DNA of 64,000 nt from Tritrichomonas foetus (taxonomy: Eukaryota > Parabasalia > Tritrichomonadida > Tritrichomonadidae): the NCBI GenBank assembly GCA_001839685.1, contig MLAK01000325.1, positions 41,745 through 105,744 on the forward strand, in the 5' to 3' direction. The translations under genes and the position numbers were made by a program. This document shows positions 39,362 to 49,502 of this stretch, piece after piece. Within the stretch, counting starts at the first letter, position 1, and each line of letters begins with the position of its first letter. The notes under the pieces were generated by a model. It did not search any database. It had not been told where the DNA came from and worked only from the letters and a program-made list of their open reading frames with translations.

Positions 39362-39555
39362 CAAATTGGAGTTGTTGAAAATGAGCGACTGTTTTAATGT
39401 AGTATTAAACAAAATGTGTTTTTAAACATTCTTTCTATTTGATTTGAATAATTTTTTTACATCATTTTTCTAACAATTTGGTTCTTTTTATATGACCGAA
39501 TATGCTATGAAAAAGTGTGAATCAGTACGTTAAGAAAATTTTGGTTTAAGGTCTT

Positions 39556-41133
39556 ATGGATCACGAAGAAAGTTTCTTTCATGAACTAGCTGATCAAACA
39601 GCTGACCAAGCTCAGTTACTTCTAGGACTGGATCAAATTTCGACCGAACATTTAATAAATGAAATTAAAAATGATGGAAATCTTCAATCAAAGTATTCAA
39701 AACTTTTTCATATTTTAATTAATCGATTAACTGTTTTAAGCCAACCACAAAATAATTACCCTAATGAATTCAAACAAACAATTAAAACAATTCGAAAAAT
39801 GAATAACCAAACCCCAACTAATCCAAAAGAATTTCTCCGTTGGATTCCATCTCAGTTCGAACTATTCACAACTACAATTTCATCTCTGCAGTCAAAATTC
39901 AATGATTCCAAAAGAAAACTCAATCATATCCTGAAACAAAAAGAGAAAAAACTTAATTATAATCATCATCATAAAGAATATAATGATATTAATACATCCC
40001 CTAAAAAAGAAAATGAGATAAAAACTAAAAAATCCCTAGAATGTGATAAAGAATTAACTAACTTGAAACAAAAATATCAATCTATTTCATCACAAGTGGC
40101 TGAGCTGAAACAAGCACTATCAAAAACACCTGTTAAAGAACAGATACTTCAACAAAAATTGACTGATGCTCTCCAAAATATTGATCAACTTCGAGAAGAA
40201 AATGATCATTTAAAACAAGAGTTGAAACTTAAAAGTGATTATCTTGACCAAGAAAAATTAATGAATATTGCACGAGAAAAAAAGTTTAATGAAATAAAAC
40301 AACAACTTGCTAATTATGGCAATGAATTGATGAAGAAAGAAAAGGAATTAAAAGATTCAATTACATCCAATGATGTTCATGAGAGTTTAAGATTACAAAT
40401 CAACTCATTATCTGACCACTTGACATATGTTACCAAAGAGAAGGATTTAATTGAAAACAACTTTAAAGAACTGGAATCAAAATATAATGCTCTGAATGAG
40501 GAAAATGATACGTTGAAAGCACAATGTTCTGTTTTACAAAATGAAAGTATTATAATTAAAAAAGATCATCAAGCTCTATTAGATAAAGTTAAAAGGTATG
40601 AAATGAATGATATTCAACTTTCTGGACAAATTGAACAAAATGACCTCATTCGACATTCCGTTGAATCAAAACTAAAAGATTCTCAAAATGAATGTAACAA
40701 TTTGAAAAATCAAATTGACGGATTTAAAGATACAATAAATAAACAAAGCAAAGAAATTGTTAGATTAGAAACAAATGTCACAAAAGCCAAAGACGAGTTA
40801 TATAAAGCATCAGCTAAATTAAATCAAATCAGTGGTGATTCGGTCACACTTCAAAGATATGGATTCATGCTTGCTGATGCAGTTTGTCAACATTATAATC
40901 CAAAGAACGCCAAAGAAGAAATTGAAAGATTACTTGATGTTGTACGCTCAGAGCATATTCAATTATCGGAAACTGCAAGGGTGAAACTCAACCCATTTCA
41001 AGTACCAATTAACAACAATTCTGACAATAAGCAAAATCCAAATGAACAAAAGTCTTTTCAAGCAATTCATTCGAAATTCGATGAATTGGACAAAGAATTT
41101 GCATCATTGGCTCTTCAACAACTGACAGAATAA
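39556..41133 (+). CDS. Coiled-coil protein of unknown function
   Basis: A 525-residue protein, mostly charged helix. From about residue 95 to 430 it has heptad-like spacing rich in Lys, Glu, Gln, Asn and Leu, with stretches such as LKQKYQSISSQVAELKQAL and LRLQINSLSDHLTYVTKEKD, expected to form long coiled coils. The first 90 residues are a compact acidic region without a known domain. After the coil comes a small conserved-looking segment (LQRYGFMLADAVCQHYNP..AKEEIERLLDVV) and a Ser/Asn-rich tail. Such proteins in trichomonads are often cytoskeletal or centrosomal, but nothing here decides this. The start at 39556 is the first ATG. Confidence 0.8.
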   Translation: MDHEESFFHELADQTADQAQLLLGLDQISTEHLINEIKNDGNLQSKYSKLFHILINRLTVLSQPQNNYPNEFKQTIKTIRKMNNQTPTNPKEFLRWIPSQFELFTTTISSLQSKFNDSKRKLNHILKQKEKKLNYNHHHKEYNDINTSPKKENEIKTKKSLECDKELTNLKQKYQSISSQVAELKQALSKTPVKEQILQQKLTDALQNIDQLREENDHLKQELKLKSDYLDQEKLMNIAREKKFNEIKQQLANYGNELMKKEKELKDSITSNDVHESLRLQINSLSDHLTYVTKEKDLIENNFKELESKYNALNEENDTLKAQCSVLQNESIIIKKDHQALLDKVKRYEMNDIQLSGQIEQNDLIRHSVESKLKDSQNECNNLKNQIDGFKDTINKQSKEIVRLETNVTKAKDELYKASAKLNQISGDSVTLQRYGFMLADAVCQHYNPKNAKEEIERLLDVVRSEHIQLSETARVKLNPFQVPINNNSDNKQNPNEQKSFQAIHSKFDELDKEFASLALQQLTE

Positions 41134-41396
41134 CATTATTCGTGTGGTGTATGTAAATATGTGTTATTATATATATATTAAATAAAAAATATTTTTTTTG
41201 AAATTTTAAAATATACTTTTTCAATATGATGGTATTATTAGATGGAAAAATAACTATCTTCATCAAAAATGTTGATTGTACAAAATAAAAAACCTAGAAT
41301 ATAATTTTGGTCAATTAACTGCAATGTTGAGTAATGAATCATTTTCTTTTGATACAGCCAAATAATTACACAAAAATTTGATGTGACGATAGAATG

Positions 41397-41401
41397 TCAT
41401 T
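41397..41401 (+). promoter_or_regulatory. Inr (TCATT) of the SCYL1-like gene
   Basis: TCATT lies 3 bases before the ATG at 41405, giving a leader of only 6 nt. Together with the N-terminal MWIFSR, which matches SCYL1's MWFFAR, this fixes the start codon and excludes the nearby ATG at 41394. Confidence 0.65.
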
Positions 41402-41404
41402 CAA

Positions 41405-43798
41405 ATGTGGATTTTTTCTAGAAAATCCCATCCTTACAGCTTATCAAAGCAACTATTCGAATCACACTCAATCTTACATTACATACTTTACGATTGCACT
41501 CGAGATTCTGACCAAAAAGAATTATCAGCTTTTGAAATATTGGCCGAAAAAACTCCATTGCAACAATCCCTTCTTCAGAATGCAATTAAAATATGGAAAA
41601 CTTTCCGTCATCCAGCAATTCCAACTTTTATAGACACATACGAAAATAATGGATCTACATATGTAATCACTGAAAAATTATTACCCTTTAATGATCAAAT
41701 TTTATCTAATGCTGAATGTGCATGGGCAATTTACACAATGGTTGATTTTATTTCATTTCTTGGTGAAGACTCTCAAGCAGTTCATGGAAATTTGCAAAAT
41801 GATGCAATTTTTATGACACCTGGTCATGAATTGAAAATTGCAGGCTTGCATTGGGTGACCGTTAATGGTGTAGGTCCTTTCAATGATTTTCATAAAGAAT
41901 GGTCAATCACAACGACTTTTGAAGGAATTGAACCATCGCGAGGAACGCCCGCCTATTCAATTGATTTGAAATTTATTGCAACTTTTATAAATAAATGGAG
42001 TCCAAAATTAACACATGAAATTATCAAGTACGGAAAACTATGGGGACAAAACCAACCCATTAATCAACTCCAAAAACAATCAGTTGAATACAGAAACTAT
42101 AATTCCGGAAATAATAGTAATTCACAATATGCGGATCAAAATCAACAATTTTATTCCCAAAATCCAAACATATTTCAACATCAAACTCAAATGCAAGACC
42201 AGTATCAAAATCATCATACTGATAATAATCAAAATTTAAATCAATTTCAATATCAATCTCCTAATCAAGTTGATTTATCGTATGATTTTCCCATTCAAAA
42301 CCAACAATTTGCAAATCAAAATCAACAATTTTCAGATCAGGATCCAGATTTTCCAAGTCCAAAAATGTTTCTTGCTGATGAGTACTGGAAAGAAGATAAA
42401 TTTATGCAAACTTTGCTGTTTTTAAAAGATTTACCACTAAAAGAATCTACAGAACGAGAGAATTTTTACATGAACTTTTTAAAAATAATTTGTATTTTTT
42501 CACCCTCTACGCAAGAATATTTTCTTTTGCCAAAGTTTGTTTCTGCTCTATCTTATTCACAATCACCTGCAATTTTAGAAGATATTTTGGCTATTGGAAA
42601 AAATATTGAACAACAAAAATTTGACAAAGTCATAATTCCAATCATTCTACCTTTATTTGAAATAAAAAATAGAAGTTTTCGAATTCATCTTTTACGGAAA
42701 ATTGAAAAACTTGTTTCTTATTTTTCAGAAAAAGAAATCAATGAGAAAGTGTTTCCAAATGTAATAATTGGTTTAAATGATACAGCTGTTGCACTTAAAT
42801 CTGAAACAATTATTTCCATGGTTTATTTAGCACCAAAATTGAATTCAATGAATGGGAAAATGTTCATAAGAGAACTAAAAAGGCTTCAATTGGACAATGA
42901 AGCATCAATTCGTTGTAATTCTGTTATCTGTATGGCAAAAATTGCTAAATTTATTGATGAAGAACTAAGAACACAAACACTTTTAGCATTTTTTTCTAAA
43001 TCAGCAAAAGATGCTTTCCCACCTACCAGAAAAGCTTCAATATTAGCTTTCCGTATGTGTCAACAATATTTTTCTTTGGAAGATTTGGCTTCCACTGTTA
43101 TGCCAGTTATTGCACCACTTTGCGCTGATACTATTCCAGAAAATTGTGTAATGGCTGCGAAAACAATGAAAGATTTTGTTCACAAATTTTATATAAGTCT
43201 AAACATTAAAGAAGAAGAACCCATTGAAACCAATTCAACCTCTATAAACTCTACCACTCAAAAATTCGACTCGCAAGCTACTGAAAACCCAACAAATGCA
43301 CAAATAAATACATCATTGGGTTCATCAGTGAATATACCAATAATTTCATCAACAAATTCTAACATAGATAATTCTACAAATAGTAATGAGATGAACGGAA
43401 ATGAATTTATCGGGAGTGATTGGCAAAAAGGAAATTATAATCAAGATTTCAATGAAGATGAGTATTGGAAGCAATTTACCGTTCAAGAGCCAAATGATCT
43501 CTCTTCTAAAGAAGCAAATGATGTAATGCGTTTATTTGATCCAGATTCTTGCTTTAGAACAAATTTGCCACCTGATAATAATTTCAATGAAGGAAATTCT
43601 GCAGCATCACTTTTTGGACCGATTGAAAACAATGAAAAGAAAGATGAAGAAGGAAACCAAAACAGAAAAAACAGTAATAATTCAACAATACATAGAAAAA
43701 GTAAGAAAAAATCACCATCATTGTTCTCTCGCGCAAAACAAATCATTATTGGTTGGAATGATATTGATTGGGAAGAAGAAGAAGAAAATCAAAAATGA
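41405..43798 (+). CDS. SCYL1-like pseudokinase with HEAT repeats
   Basis: A 797-residue member of the SCY1-like family, closest to SCYL1, a pseudokinase scaffold of COPI-coated Golgi-to-ER transport vesicles. The N-terminus MWIFSR matches MWFFAR of SCYL1. The kinase-like part (about 1-215) contains AIKIWKTFRHPAIPTFIDTYENNGSTYVITE. The catalytic motifs are degenerate, with HGNLQ for HRDLK and IAGLHW in the DFG area. The HEAT part (about 330-600) carries the family's best-conserved stretch: LAPKLNSMNGKMF, RCNSVICMAKIAKF, and FSKSAKDAFPPTRKASILAF. A 100-residue Gln/Asn-rich insert (about 220-320) separates them. The tail is Asn/Ser-rich and ends GWNDIDWEEEEENQK; SCYL1's COPI-binding basic RKLD end is not visible. 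Confidence 0.88.
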   Translation: MWIFSRKSHPYSLSKQLFESHSILHYILYDCTRDSDQKELSAFEILAEKTPLQQSLLQNAIKIWKTFRHPAIPTFIDTYENNGSTYVITEKLLPFNDQILSNAECAWAIYTMVDFISFLGEDSQAVHGNLQNDAIFMTPGHELKIAGLHWVTVNGVGPFNDFHKEWSITTTFEGIEPSRGTPAYSIDLKFIATFINKWSPKLTHEIIKYGKLWGQNQPINQLQKQSVEYRNYNSGNNSNSQYADQNQQFYSQNPNIFQHQTQMQDQYQNHHTDNNQNLNQFQYQSPNQVDLSYDFPIQNQQFANQNQQFSDQDPDFPSPKMFLADEYWKEDKFMQTLLFLKDLPLKESTERENFYMNFLKIICIFSPSTQEYFLLPKFVSALSYSQSPAILEDILAIGKNIEQQKFDKVIIPIILPLFEIKNRSFRIHLLRKIEKLVSYFSEKEINEKVFPNVIIGLNDTAVALKSETIISMVYLAPKLNSMNGKMFIRELKRLQLDNEASIRCNSVICMAKIAKFIDEELRTQTLLAFFSKSAKDAFPPTRKASILAFRMCQQYFSLEDLASTVMPVIAPLCADTIPENCVMAAKTMKDFVHKFYISLNIKEEEPIETNSTSINSTTQKFDSQATENPTNAQINTSLGSSVNIPIISSTNSNIDNSTNSNEMNGNEFIGSDWQKGNYNQDFNEDEYWKQFTVQEPNDLSSKEANDVMRLFDPDSCFRTNLPPDNNFNEGNSAASLFGPIENNEKKDEEGNQNRKNSNNSTIHRKSKKKSPSLFSRAKQIIIGWNDIDWEEEEENQK

Positions 43799-43995
43799 AT
43801 CTGCGACAACTATTTGCGGCTGCTATTGTTTATAAATATAGTTATTCAAGAAAAAATTAAATTGTTTTTATTAAACTGTTATTATTAAATTGTTATTCAA
43901 GAAAAAAAATATTCGAAGTAATAATGAATTTATAGTTTAGAACAAAAAACAATCATGAAAAATGCTATTTCCATCCTAATTATCAAAGTCAATCT

Positions 43996-44706
43996 TTATT
44001 TTGTCATTGGTACTTCAATCAATAAAATTCTTGATTCTGCTTCTGTTTTTATATCTATGTGTGACAAACCAGATATTCCCATTCCATCTCTTCTATTAAG
44101 TTTTTCATCAACAACTTGTGCCTTTCCATCTAGTATGAAAATATAAGCACCATATCCTGGTTTGTGTAATTGATAGGATAAATCGACGTTTGTATCGAAA
44201 TCACCAATTGAAAACCATGCATCTTGATGTAAAGTTGCTGGGACTTCATCATCTGGAGAAACAATTAAATTTAATTGATTTTTCTGAAGTAAATCTGAAA
44301 TATTATAATCATGATAATCAGGTGTAAGATTTTGTTGATTTGGTTGAACCCAAATTTGAAGAAACTTACATTCTTCTTTATTATTATTATTCATTTCACT
44401 ATGTGTGATTCCTGTTCCTGCTGACATTACTTGAATTTCGCCCCACTTTATTGATTTGATATGTCCTTCACTGTCTCCATGAGTAAGTTCACCTGATAAT
44501 GGTATTGACACGATTTCCATATTTTCATGTGGGTGCTTACCAAATCCTTTAGATGGACGAACTGTGTCATCATTTAAGACAAGTAGTTCTCCAAATCCTA
44601 ACCTATCTGGATTATAATACATATTAAAACAGAAAGTATGATAGCTAGTCAGCCAACTTGTTCTTGTCATTCCACGGCTATTAGCTCTGTCTATTATCTT
44701 GAACAT
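43996..44706 (-). CDS. Pirin-family cupin protein
   Basis: A 236-residue bicupin of the pirin family (YhaK/YhhW type). From MFKIIDRANSRG the metal ligands are at the expected spacing: His58 and His60 in GKHPHENMEI, His102 and Glu104 in GTGITHSE. The pirin-specific phrase MSAGTGITHSE is complete. Bacterial members are Fe-dependent quercetin-dioxygenase-like enzymes or redox sensors; the substrate here is unknown. Two tandem TCATT boxes (44716-44725) sit 12-17 nt before the ATG at 44706, supporting this start over the ten-codon upstream extension, which lacks an ATG. The compact, bacterial-looking sequence with few low-complexity inserts suggests acquisition by lateral transfer, which is inference. 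Confidence 0.88.
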   Translation of the reverse strand: MFKIIDRANSRGMTRTSWLTSYHTFCFNMYYNPDRLGFGELLVLNDDTVRPSKGFGKHPHENMEIVSIPLSGELTHGDSEGHIKSIKWGEIQVMSAGTGITHSEMNNNNKEECKFLQIWVQPNQQNLTPDYHDYNISDLLQKNQLNLIVSPDDEVPATLHQDAWFSIGDFDTNVDLSYQLHKPGYGAYIFILDGKAQVVDEKLNRRDGMGISGLSHIDIKTEAESRILLIEVPMTK

Positions 44707-44715
44707 TAAGAATAA

Positions 44716-44725
44716 AATGAAATGA
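44716..44725 (-). promoter_or_regulatory. Tandem Inr (2 x TCATT) of the pirin gene
   Basis: Read on the minus strand, TCATTTCATT places +1 at 12-17 nt before the ATG at 44706, within the usual trichomonad leader length. Confidence 0.6.
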
Positions 44726-45329
44726 GAATTATCCACCTAACATCAACACAAAATCACATATTTTGAAATTGTTCTTATGAAAAAGTTTGAATTGCTTCAG
44801 AAAAAATGATATCGTCAAAAAATTTATAATTGTAAATCTTTGAAAAAATTTAGCTTAATTTATTGATTCAAAAATCTCAAGTTGGATTACGATAATTTAC
44901 TTCAGCGGTGCGATTCGAATCTCAATGAAATTTCATTTTCTATAAGTATATATAATAGAGTAGATACAATTCATTATTTCAATCAAACTATCATCAATTT
45001 ACAAAGATTTGATCATTTCATATAATAGAGATTCTGACATGAATGATTTCCACATAAAATACTGGCAGTATTGATGTTTGTTATGATGGTGTATATGTGA
45101 ATAAAATACTTTACATTTTTGATGTCAATAATCTGCAGATTCCTTTCTATCTTTATAAAGATGAAAAATTGAGACATTTTCCTTTTTTTAAGTTCTACAT
45201 CTTCATGAATCAAAGTTCGAATTTATCCGTGGTATTGCTTATGTCAAAAAGTAGAGTGATGACAAAAAATTTATTTCATTGATTTCTATTCAAAAAGTGA
45301 AGTGTGAGCAAATACATCAAACCATTTTG
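44726..45329. other. intergenic, no gene seen
   Basis: About 600 AT-rich bases. A GATTCGAATC palindrome near 44909 resembles a tRNA B box, but the flanks do not pair as a T stem, so no tRNA is called. Confidence 0.45.
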
Positions 45330-45602
45330 ATGTGTAAAGAAGTTGACCAGAGTCAAGATTCTCAAAATAAAAAAAAATCGGGAGCAACGGCAAAACCAGC
45401 TGATAAAAAGGGAACACCAAATAACACAGAAAATGGAAATGTAAAAAACTCGGGAAATGTTGAAGGCGAATCTTCTCAAAAATTTTCACAAGCTGGCCAA
45501 GAAAAAGAAAGTGTCTTAAAATATCAAAATAAATCAGATAGTTCATCTAGCTCATATACTTCAACAGATATGTCAAGCTATGAGCCATCAACAACAACAT
45601 AA
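45330..45602 (+). CDS. Small Ser/Lys/Gln-rich disordered protein
   Basis: A 90-residue protein from the ATG at 45330, lacking hydrophobic segments and any known domain. It is rich in Lys, Asn, Gly, Gln and Ser, with a C-terminal Ser/Thr run (SDSSSSSYTSTDMSSYEPSTTT, split by one Asp and one Tyr). A TCAAA box about 13 nt upstream could be its Inr. Composition is coding-like (few Phe and Ile, unlike the surrounding AT-rich DNA), so I think it is real, but the function is unknown. Confidence 0.5.
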   Translation: MCKEVDQSQDSQNKKKSGATAKPADKKGTPNNTENGNVKNSGNVEGESSQKFSQAGQEKESVLKYQNKSDSSSSSYTSTDMSSYEPSTTT

Positions 45603-46083
45603 TGCTTTTTTGATAGTTTCTCACTTGTATAAAGAGCAGAATGTATTTCTCAATCTAGAGTTCAATGGCCGATTTGTTTTCTCAATATTGAAAAAATGTT
45701 TTTGCCGATGATGATTCTCTCATCATCTTCAAACTTTTGTGGAGTAAATTCTGTTTAAAATTAAATTCTTTTTTATTAAATTTAGCTCATCATAAGTGTA
45801 TCACTTTTGTTTATAAAGAAATGTAGGTATGATTTGTGATTGAATAGAAAAAAAATCATCGCATTTTAAATAGAGGCATAATATAAAACTGATGAATGAG
45901 AGCTAACATTACTTCCGGTATTTTGCATATTTTAGGCAGATAGAACTATATTCTCTGTATAATCACCGGTGATGACTATAAAAAACGACTTTTTGAATTG
46001 ACTTCCGAAATTTTTTTGACAGCATTATTGAAATTTCAATGAGCACTAAAATATTTGAAACTTTTTGAGTACGCTCTTAAATA
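45603..46083. other. intergenic, no gene seen
   Basis: About 480 bases without open frames or RNA signatures. The nitroreductase promoter follows at its right end. Confidence 0.5.
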
Positions 46084-46093
46084 TCATTTCATT
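46084..46093 (+). promoter_or_regulatory. Tandem Inr (2 x TCATT) of the nitroreductase gene
   Basis: Two adjacent TCATT copies, 24-33 nt before the ATG at 46117. The leader would be about 26-31 nt, slightly long for the group. Confidence 0.45.
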
Positions 46094-46116
46094 ATTAATC
46101 TAAATATCTGAGTCGA

Positions 46117-46983
46117 ATGACACAACCACTTGAAATCATTGAAACCTTTAAAGTCAGACAGTCTGCACGCACTTTTAATGGAAAAAATTTTCCTCAAAAC
46201 AAAATGCAAAAAGTACAAGAAATTATTAATGAAGTGAATCAACTTGAAACTCCATTTAAACTGAATCATGTTGAAATTGCAGTAACTAAGCCAGGTTTGG
46301 GTAAAATGGGCTTCATTTCCAATGAAACAGGATGGATTGTGGAAAAAATTAAGAAAAACTCAGAATCAAAAGAATCTCCAACAAAAGAGGAAATTATTGA
46401 TGCTTCATTCAGGATGCAAATTGCTGTGATGAAAATGACACAAAATCATATCACAACTGTGTGGATTGGCGGTACTTATAATCGTGGTAAAGCCGCAAAA
46501 AGATACAATAATGAATATCATGTTCCAATTGGTGTGGCTTTTGGTGATAAAGAAGCACCTCATTTTATGGCAAAAGTTGTCAAATTATTCAAAAACTCAC
46601 GTGAAAGGTTACCATTTGAAAAGTTGTTTTATGATTCAAAAAGAAATCAAGTCGTTGATGAAACATTATTAAATTCTTATAATAGCAAAACAAAAGACTT
46701 CATTGAATCTTTACGTTCTGGTCCATCATCAATGAACGGACAACCATGGCGATTTGCTTTATTCTTTAACGATGATGATGGCGAACAAGAAATGATAACA
46801 CATGTTAATTTATATAATGCTGCATCAGATGATTTCTCTTCCTTCTTTTCAATGGGTATTGCTCTTGGAAATGTTTATTTCATGAAGGAAGTTTTAAACA
46901 ATCAATTCGAAGTGTCCGTGAAGAATCCAACACCATCACCAACCCCAGTAGGTGGTGATTATGTCTGCACGATAACCATTTAA
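46117..46983 (+). CDS. Nitroreductase-family flavoprotein
   Basis: A 288-residue protein with the two-lobed layout of the FMN nitroreductases related to Thermotoga TM1586. The FMN-phosphate motif RxSxR is at 14-18 (VRQSARTF). A second lobe starts with another FMN-binding-like SGPSSMNGQPWRF at 201-213, and MGIALGNVYF (246-255) is the terminal helix. Members reduce nitro groups or quinones with NAD(P)H. In trichomonads, nitroreductases are relevant to activation of nitroimidazole compounds, but this branch's natural substrate is unknown. Bacterial-like sequence and sparse eukaryotic relatives suggest lateral origin (inference). It lies about 1.4 kb from the pirin gene, divergently oriented to it. 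Confidence 0.8.
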   Translation: MTQPLEIIETFKVRQSARTFNGKNFPQNKMQKVQEIINEVNQLETPFKLNHVEIAVTKPGLGKMGFISNETGWIVEKIKKNSESKESPTKEEIIDASFRMQIAVMKMTQNHITTVWIGGTYNRGKAAKRYNNEYHVPIGVAFGDKEAPHFMAKVVKLFKNSRERLPFEKLFYDSKRNQVVDETLLNSYNSKTKDFIESLRSGPSSMNGQPWRFALFFNDDDGEQEMITHVNLYNAASDDFSSFFSMGIALGNVYFMKEVLNNQFEVSVKNPTPSPTPVGGDYVCTITI

Positions 46984-47513
46984 TTTAAATGGTTACGTTA
47001 TTACATTATTAAGGTATTATGAGTTAATTAACTAAACTAATCAAATATTAGTAAAATTTAAATCATTAATATTGGTTTAGTAATAGTTGATTTAGATACT
47101 TTTTTGGAAAATGTTTGTGAATATATTCAATATAAATGACTGTGATAGTATAAAATTGTTAGTCAAAGTCATTAAGGCAAATGTTTCTCTCAAAGAAGGT
47201 ATAACATAACATTCAAGGTTGTTATCATATTAACAAAAATCTACGATCAAATTTCGCTTCAATTCTTTCAATCTGTAAAAAAGCACTTTATTTCCTCAGA
47301 AATACAATAAAAAGAATTATTTCTAGAAAATAATTTATTTATAAACTATTTAAATAAATATTTCATCATAAAATTTCGAAGAAAATATTAAATTCCTAAG
47401 ATAAAACCAGAATATGTATGAATCAACAATAATCTGGGTAATTTCACCTTATATTGACCATAATTGACTATGTCTGTTTATTTATAAACATCAAAATTTT
47501 CAATAAGTACTAA
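46984..47513. other. intergenic, no gene seen
   Basis: About 530 AT-rich bases between two plus-strand genes with no recognisable element. Confidence 0.5.
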
Positions 47514-49502
47514 ATGCCCTATTTCACCAATGTTAGGTGGGGGCTTATCATGGTTGCTGCCATAACAATGGGCCTTTTCGCTTTAGGTATGGTTTACGCA
47601 TTTAAAAAAGGGACGATTACTATCAATTCACCAGAATCGATGATTTTATATTCAGATCAGTCACTTCCAACTTCATTTATATTTTCAAACGAATACGATA
47701 CGCCGAGACAAACTCACAGCAATGAATGGATTGGAGCGACGATTGATTTCATCCATTCTACTTATCGTTCGCATGGTATTCGAAACGGTTTTTTACACAA
47801 AGATTTTTATCTAGAATTTAACTCGTCATTTTATTTAGATGTTATTAAAAATTATTGTGAGGAAATCGGTTTTGAATGTGAAATGAAAAACATTTCAGAA
47901 AATTCGTCTCAGTCTGATAAAAAACAACGAAATTTACTGGACTTGAAAAAAAATCTAAAAACAAATATTTTCAAAAATTCTAAGAAGATTCAGAGAAGCT
48001 CAAAGCAAAATAGCAAGCTGCATTATAAATATTTCTCTTCCCGCAATGATGCAGTTTTCACAAACCACAAAAATTATCGAAAATTCTATTATGATAAAAA
48101 TACAAAAACTTTTATTAAAGAAGAAAGCAACAACAACCAAGAAACAAATAATAAAATAAATTTATTATCTGATGTTACCAAAAATTTATACAAAAGCATC
48201 CCAATTGATGATTACAATGAAAATAAGCAAATAAGTATCCAACAATCTTCAAATAGAGAATTCTATAAAACTAATGGTTTTAATAAAAAAACTAAATTTG
48301 GTGAAAACATTGAATTGGATAAAAATGTAGAAAACGATAATAATTGTCAATTTATGGAGAATAAATATTTTGTTGCTGCAGATTTTCCAAAATTATTTGA
48401 AAAAATGGATGATCTTGATCGACTTTTTATTTCCGGCCATTTTTGTTCAATAAATAATTGTTCTGATCTTCAAAAAGTTATTCAATCAAATCCTATCATT
48501 CTAGAACCAATTAGCTACAGTTGGGCCTCAACTGTAAACGATATCAAGCAACTTTTATCTGAGTCTGAAAATCCACTTCTCCTTTCTATTCCTCAGCCGA
48601 TAGAAAAATATTATTTGCCATGCAGTGACAGTCGTGTAAATTGTTCCATTTATTTTGAGAAATGTCCAAGTTTCATACAATCTGAAAAATGCGGAATTCT
48701 GTCTTTTCTTTCTGAACTATCAAATGCTGAATTTTATCAACCTTCCTTTCCTGCTATTCCTGATGTTGGACCCCCATTAACTTTTCTTTTATTTGGTTGG
48801 AATGACGACTTTGTCACAAAGGTGTCTAAATTTCAATCAAATGCGCAATCTAATTCTTTGATAAAGGTCTCCAATGGTGGTTTTATAGTAAAAAGGACTG
48901 CAATTGATAACAGAAAAACAAAAGGAAATGCTCTGGGCTATTTTGATGGCTCTCTTCTTTTTGGTGATAATGACAAAATGTGTGGCTCTCAAAATAATCC
49001 ACAAAAATGGAAAGCAAATGATTTGCTAAAGTGTATAAATCCCTCATTGTGTGATACTCGATATAACTATACCATGTATGTTCAAGAAAATGGAGAACAT
49101 GTTGTAAATAATGATAAATACGGAATGACATTGACGAAAATGTATAAATGGAAAAGAACAAATGAAAACAAAAGCAAAAATAAGAATGAAAATAATGAAG
49201 ATGCTTTACCTTTTGATGAAATTGGTGAACTTTTTGATTATGACTTAGTTCCTTATCATCATCTTGATATTGCTTTCAATTTACTTTTTGAGGAAAATCA
49301 AACTTATTCAAGTGCCTGTAGTTATTGGTTTCTTCCATATGATGTTGTAGAGGAACTTGACTCGATTGGAAGTCCTTCAATGAAAAAAGTTCATGCTGTC
49401 AATTTTGCAGTAAAGTGGTCAAAAGGAAGCTATCAAAAAAAGAATGAAGTGATCAGCTCATCTCTCAAGAAAATATATTCAAGAAATGTAACAACTTTAT
49501 AA
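47514..49502 (+). CDS. Membrane-anchored papain-like (C1) pseudoprotease
   Basis: A 662-residue type II membrane protein with one hydrophobic segment at about 9-29. The rest resembles a papain-family fold with a large Asn/Lys-rich insertion at about 125-280. The papain cysteine region (CGSCWAF) appears as HSNEWIGATIDF with Glu71 at the Cys position. The His region (HAV..VGYG) reads PLTFLLFGWNDDF with Thr in place of His. The Asn region (YWIVKNSWG) reads GGFIVKRTAIDN, without the Asn. All three catalytic residues therefore look lost. Many cysteines in the lumenal part (for example GFECEM, LPCSDSRVNCSIYFEKC) could form disulfides. The likely place is the secretory route or cell surface. The homology is a weak reading; the fold could be something else. 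Confidence 0.5.
   Translation: MPYFTNVRWGLIMVAAITMGLFALGMVYAFKKGTITINSPESMILYSDQSLPTSFIFSNEYDTPRQTHSNEWIGATIDFIHSTYRSHGIRNGFLHKDFYLEFNSSFYLDVIKNYCEEIGFECEMKNISENSSQSDKKQRNLLDLKKNLKTNIFKNSKKIQRSSKQNSKLHYKYFSSRNDAVFTNHKNYRKFYYDKNTKTFIKEESNNNQETNNKINLLSDVTKNLYKSIPIDDYNENKQISIQQSSNREFYKTNGFNKKTKFGENIELDKNVENDNNCQFMENKYFVAADFPKLFEKMDDLDRLFISGHFCSINNCSDLQKVIQSNPIILEPISYSWASTVNDIKQLLSESENPLLLSIPQPIEKYYLPCSDSRVNCSIYFEKCPSFIQSEKCGILSFLSELSNAEFYQPSFPAIPDVGPPLTFLLFGWNDDFVTKVSKFQSNAQSNSLIKVSNGGFIVKRTAIDNRKTKGNALGYFDGSLLFGDNDKMCGSQNNPQKWKANDLLKCINPSLCDTRYNYTMYVQENGEHVVNNDKYGMTLTKMYKWKRTNENKSKNKNENNEDALPFDEIGELFDYDLVPYHHLDIAFNLLFEENQTYSSACSYWFLPYDVVEELDSIGSPSMKKVHAVNFAVKWSKGSYQKKNEVISSSLKKIYSRNVTTL

Noticed and set aside
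41394..41633. ATG frame overlapping the start of the SCYL1-like gene
   Set aside because: It is a frame shadow; the ATG at 41405 gives the conserved SCYL1 start MWIFSR and the full-length product.
44900..44925. GATTCGAATC, resembling a tRNA B box
   Set aside because: Flanking bases do not form a T stem on either strand and no A box or acceptor stem is found at the right distance.
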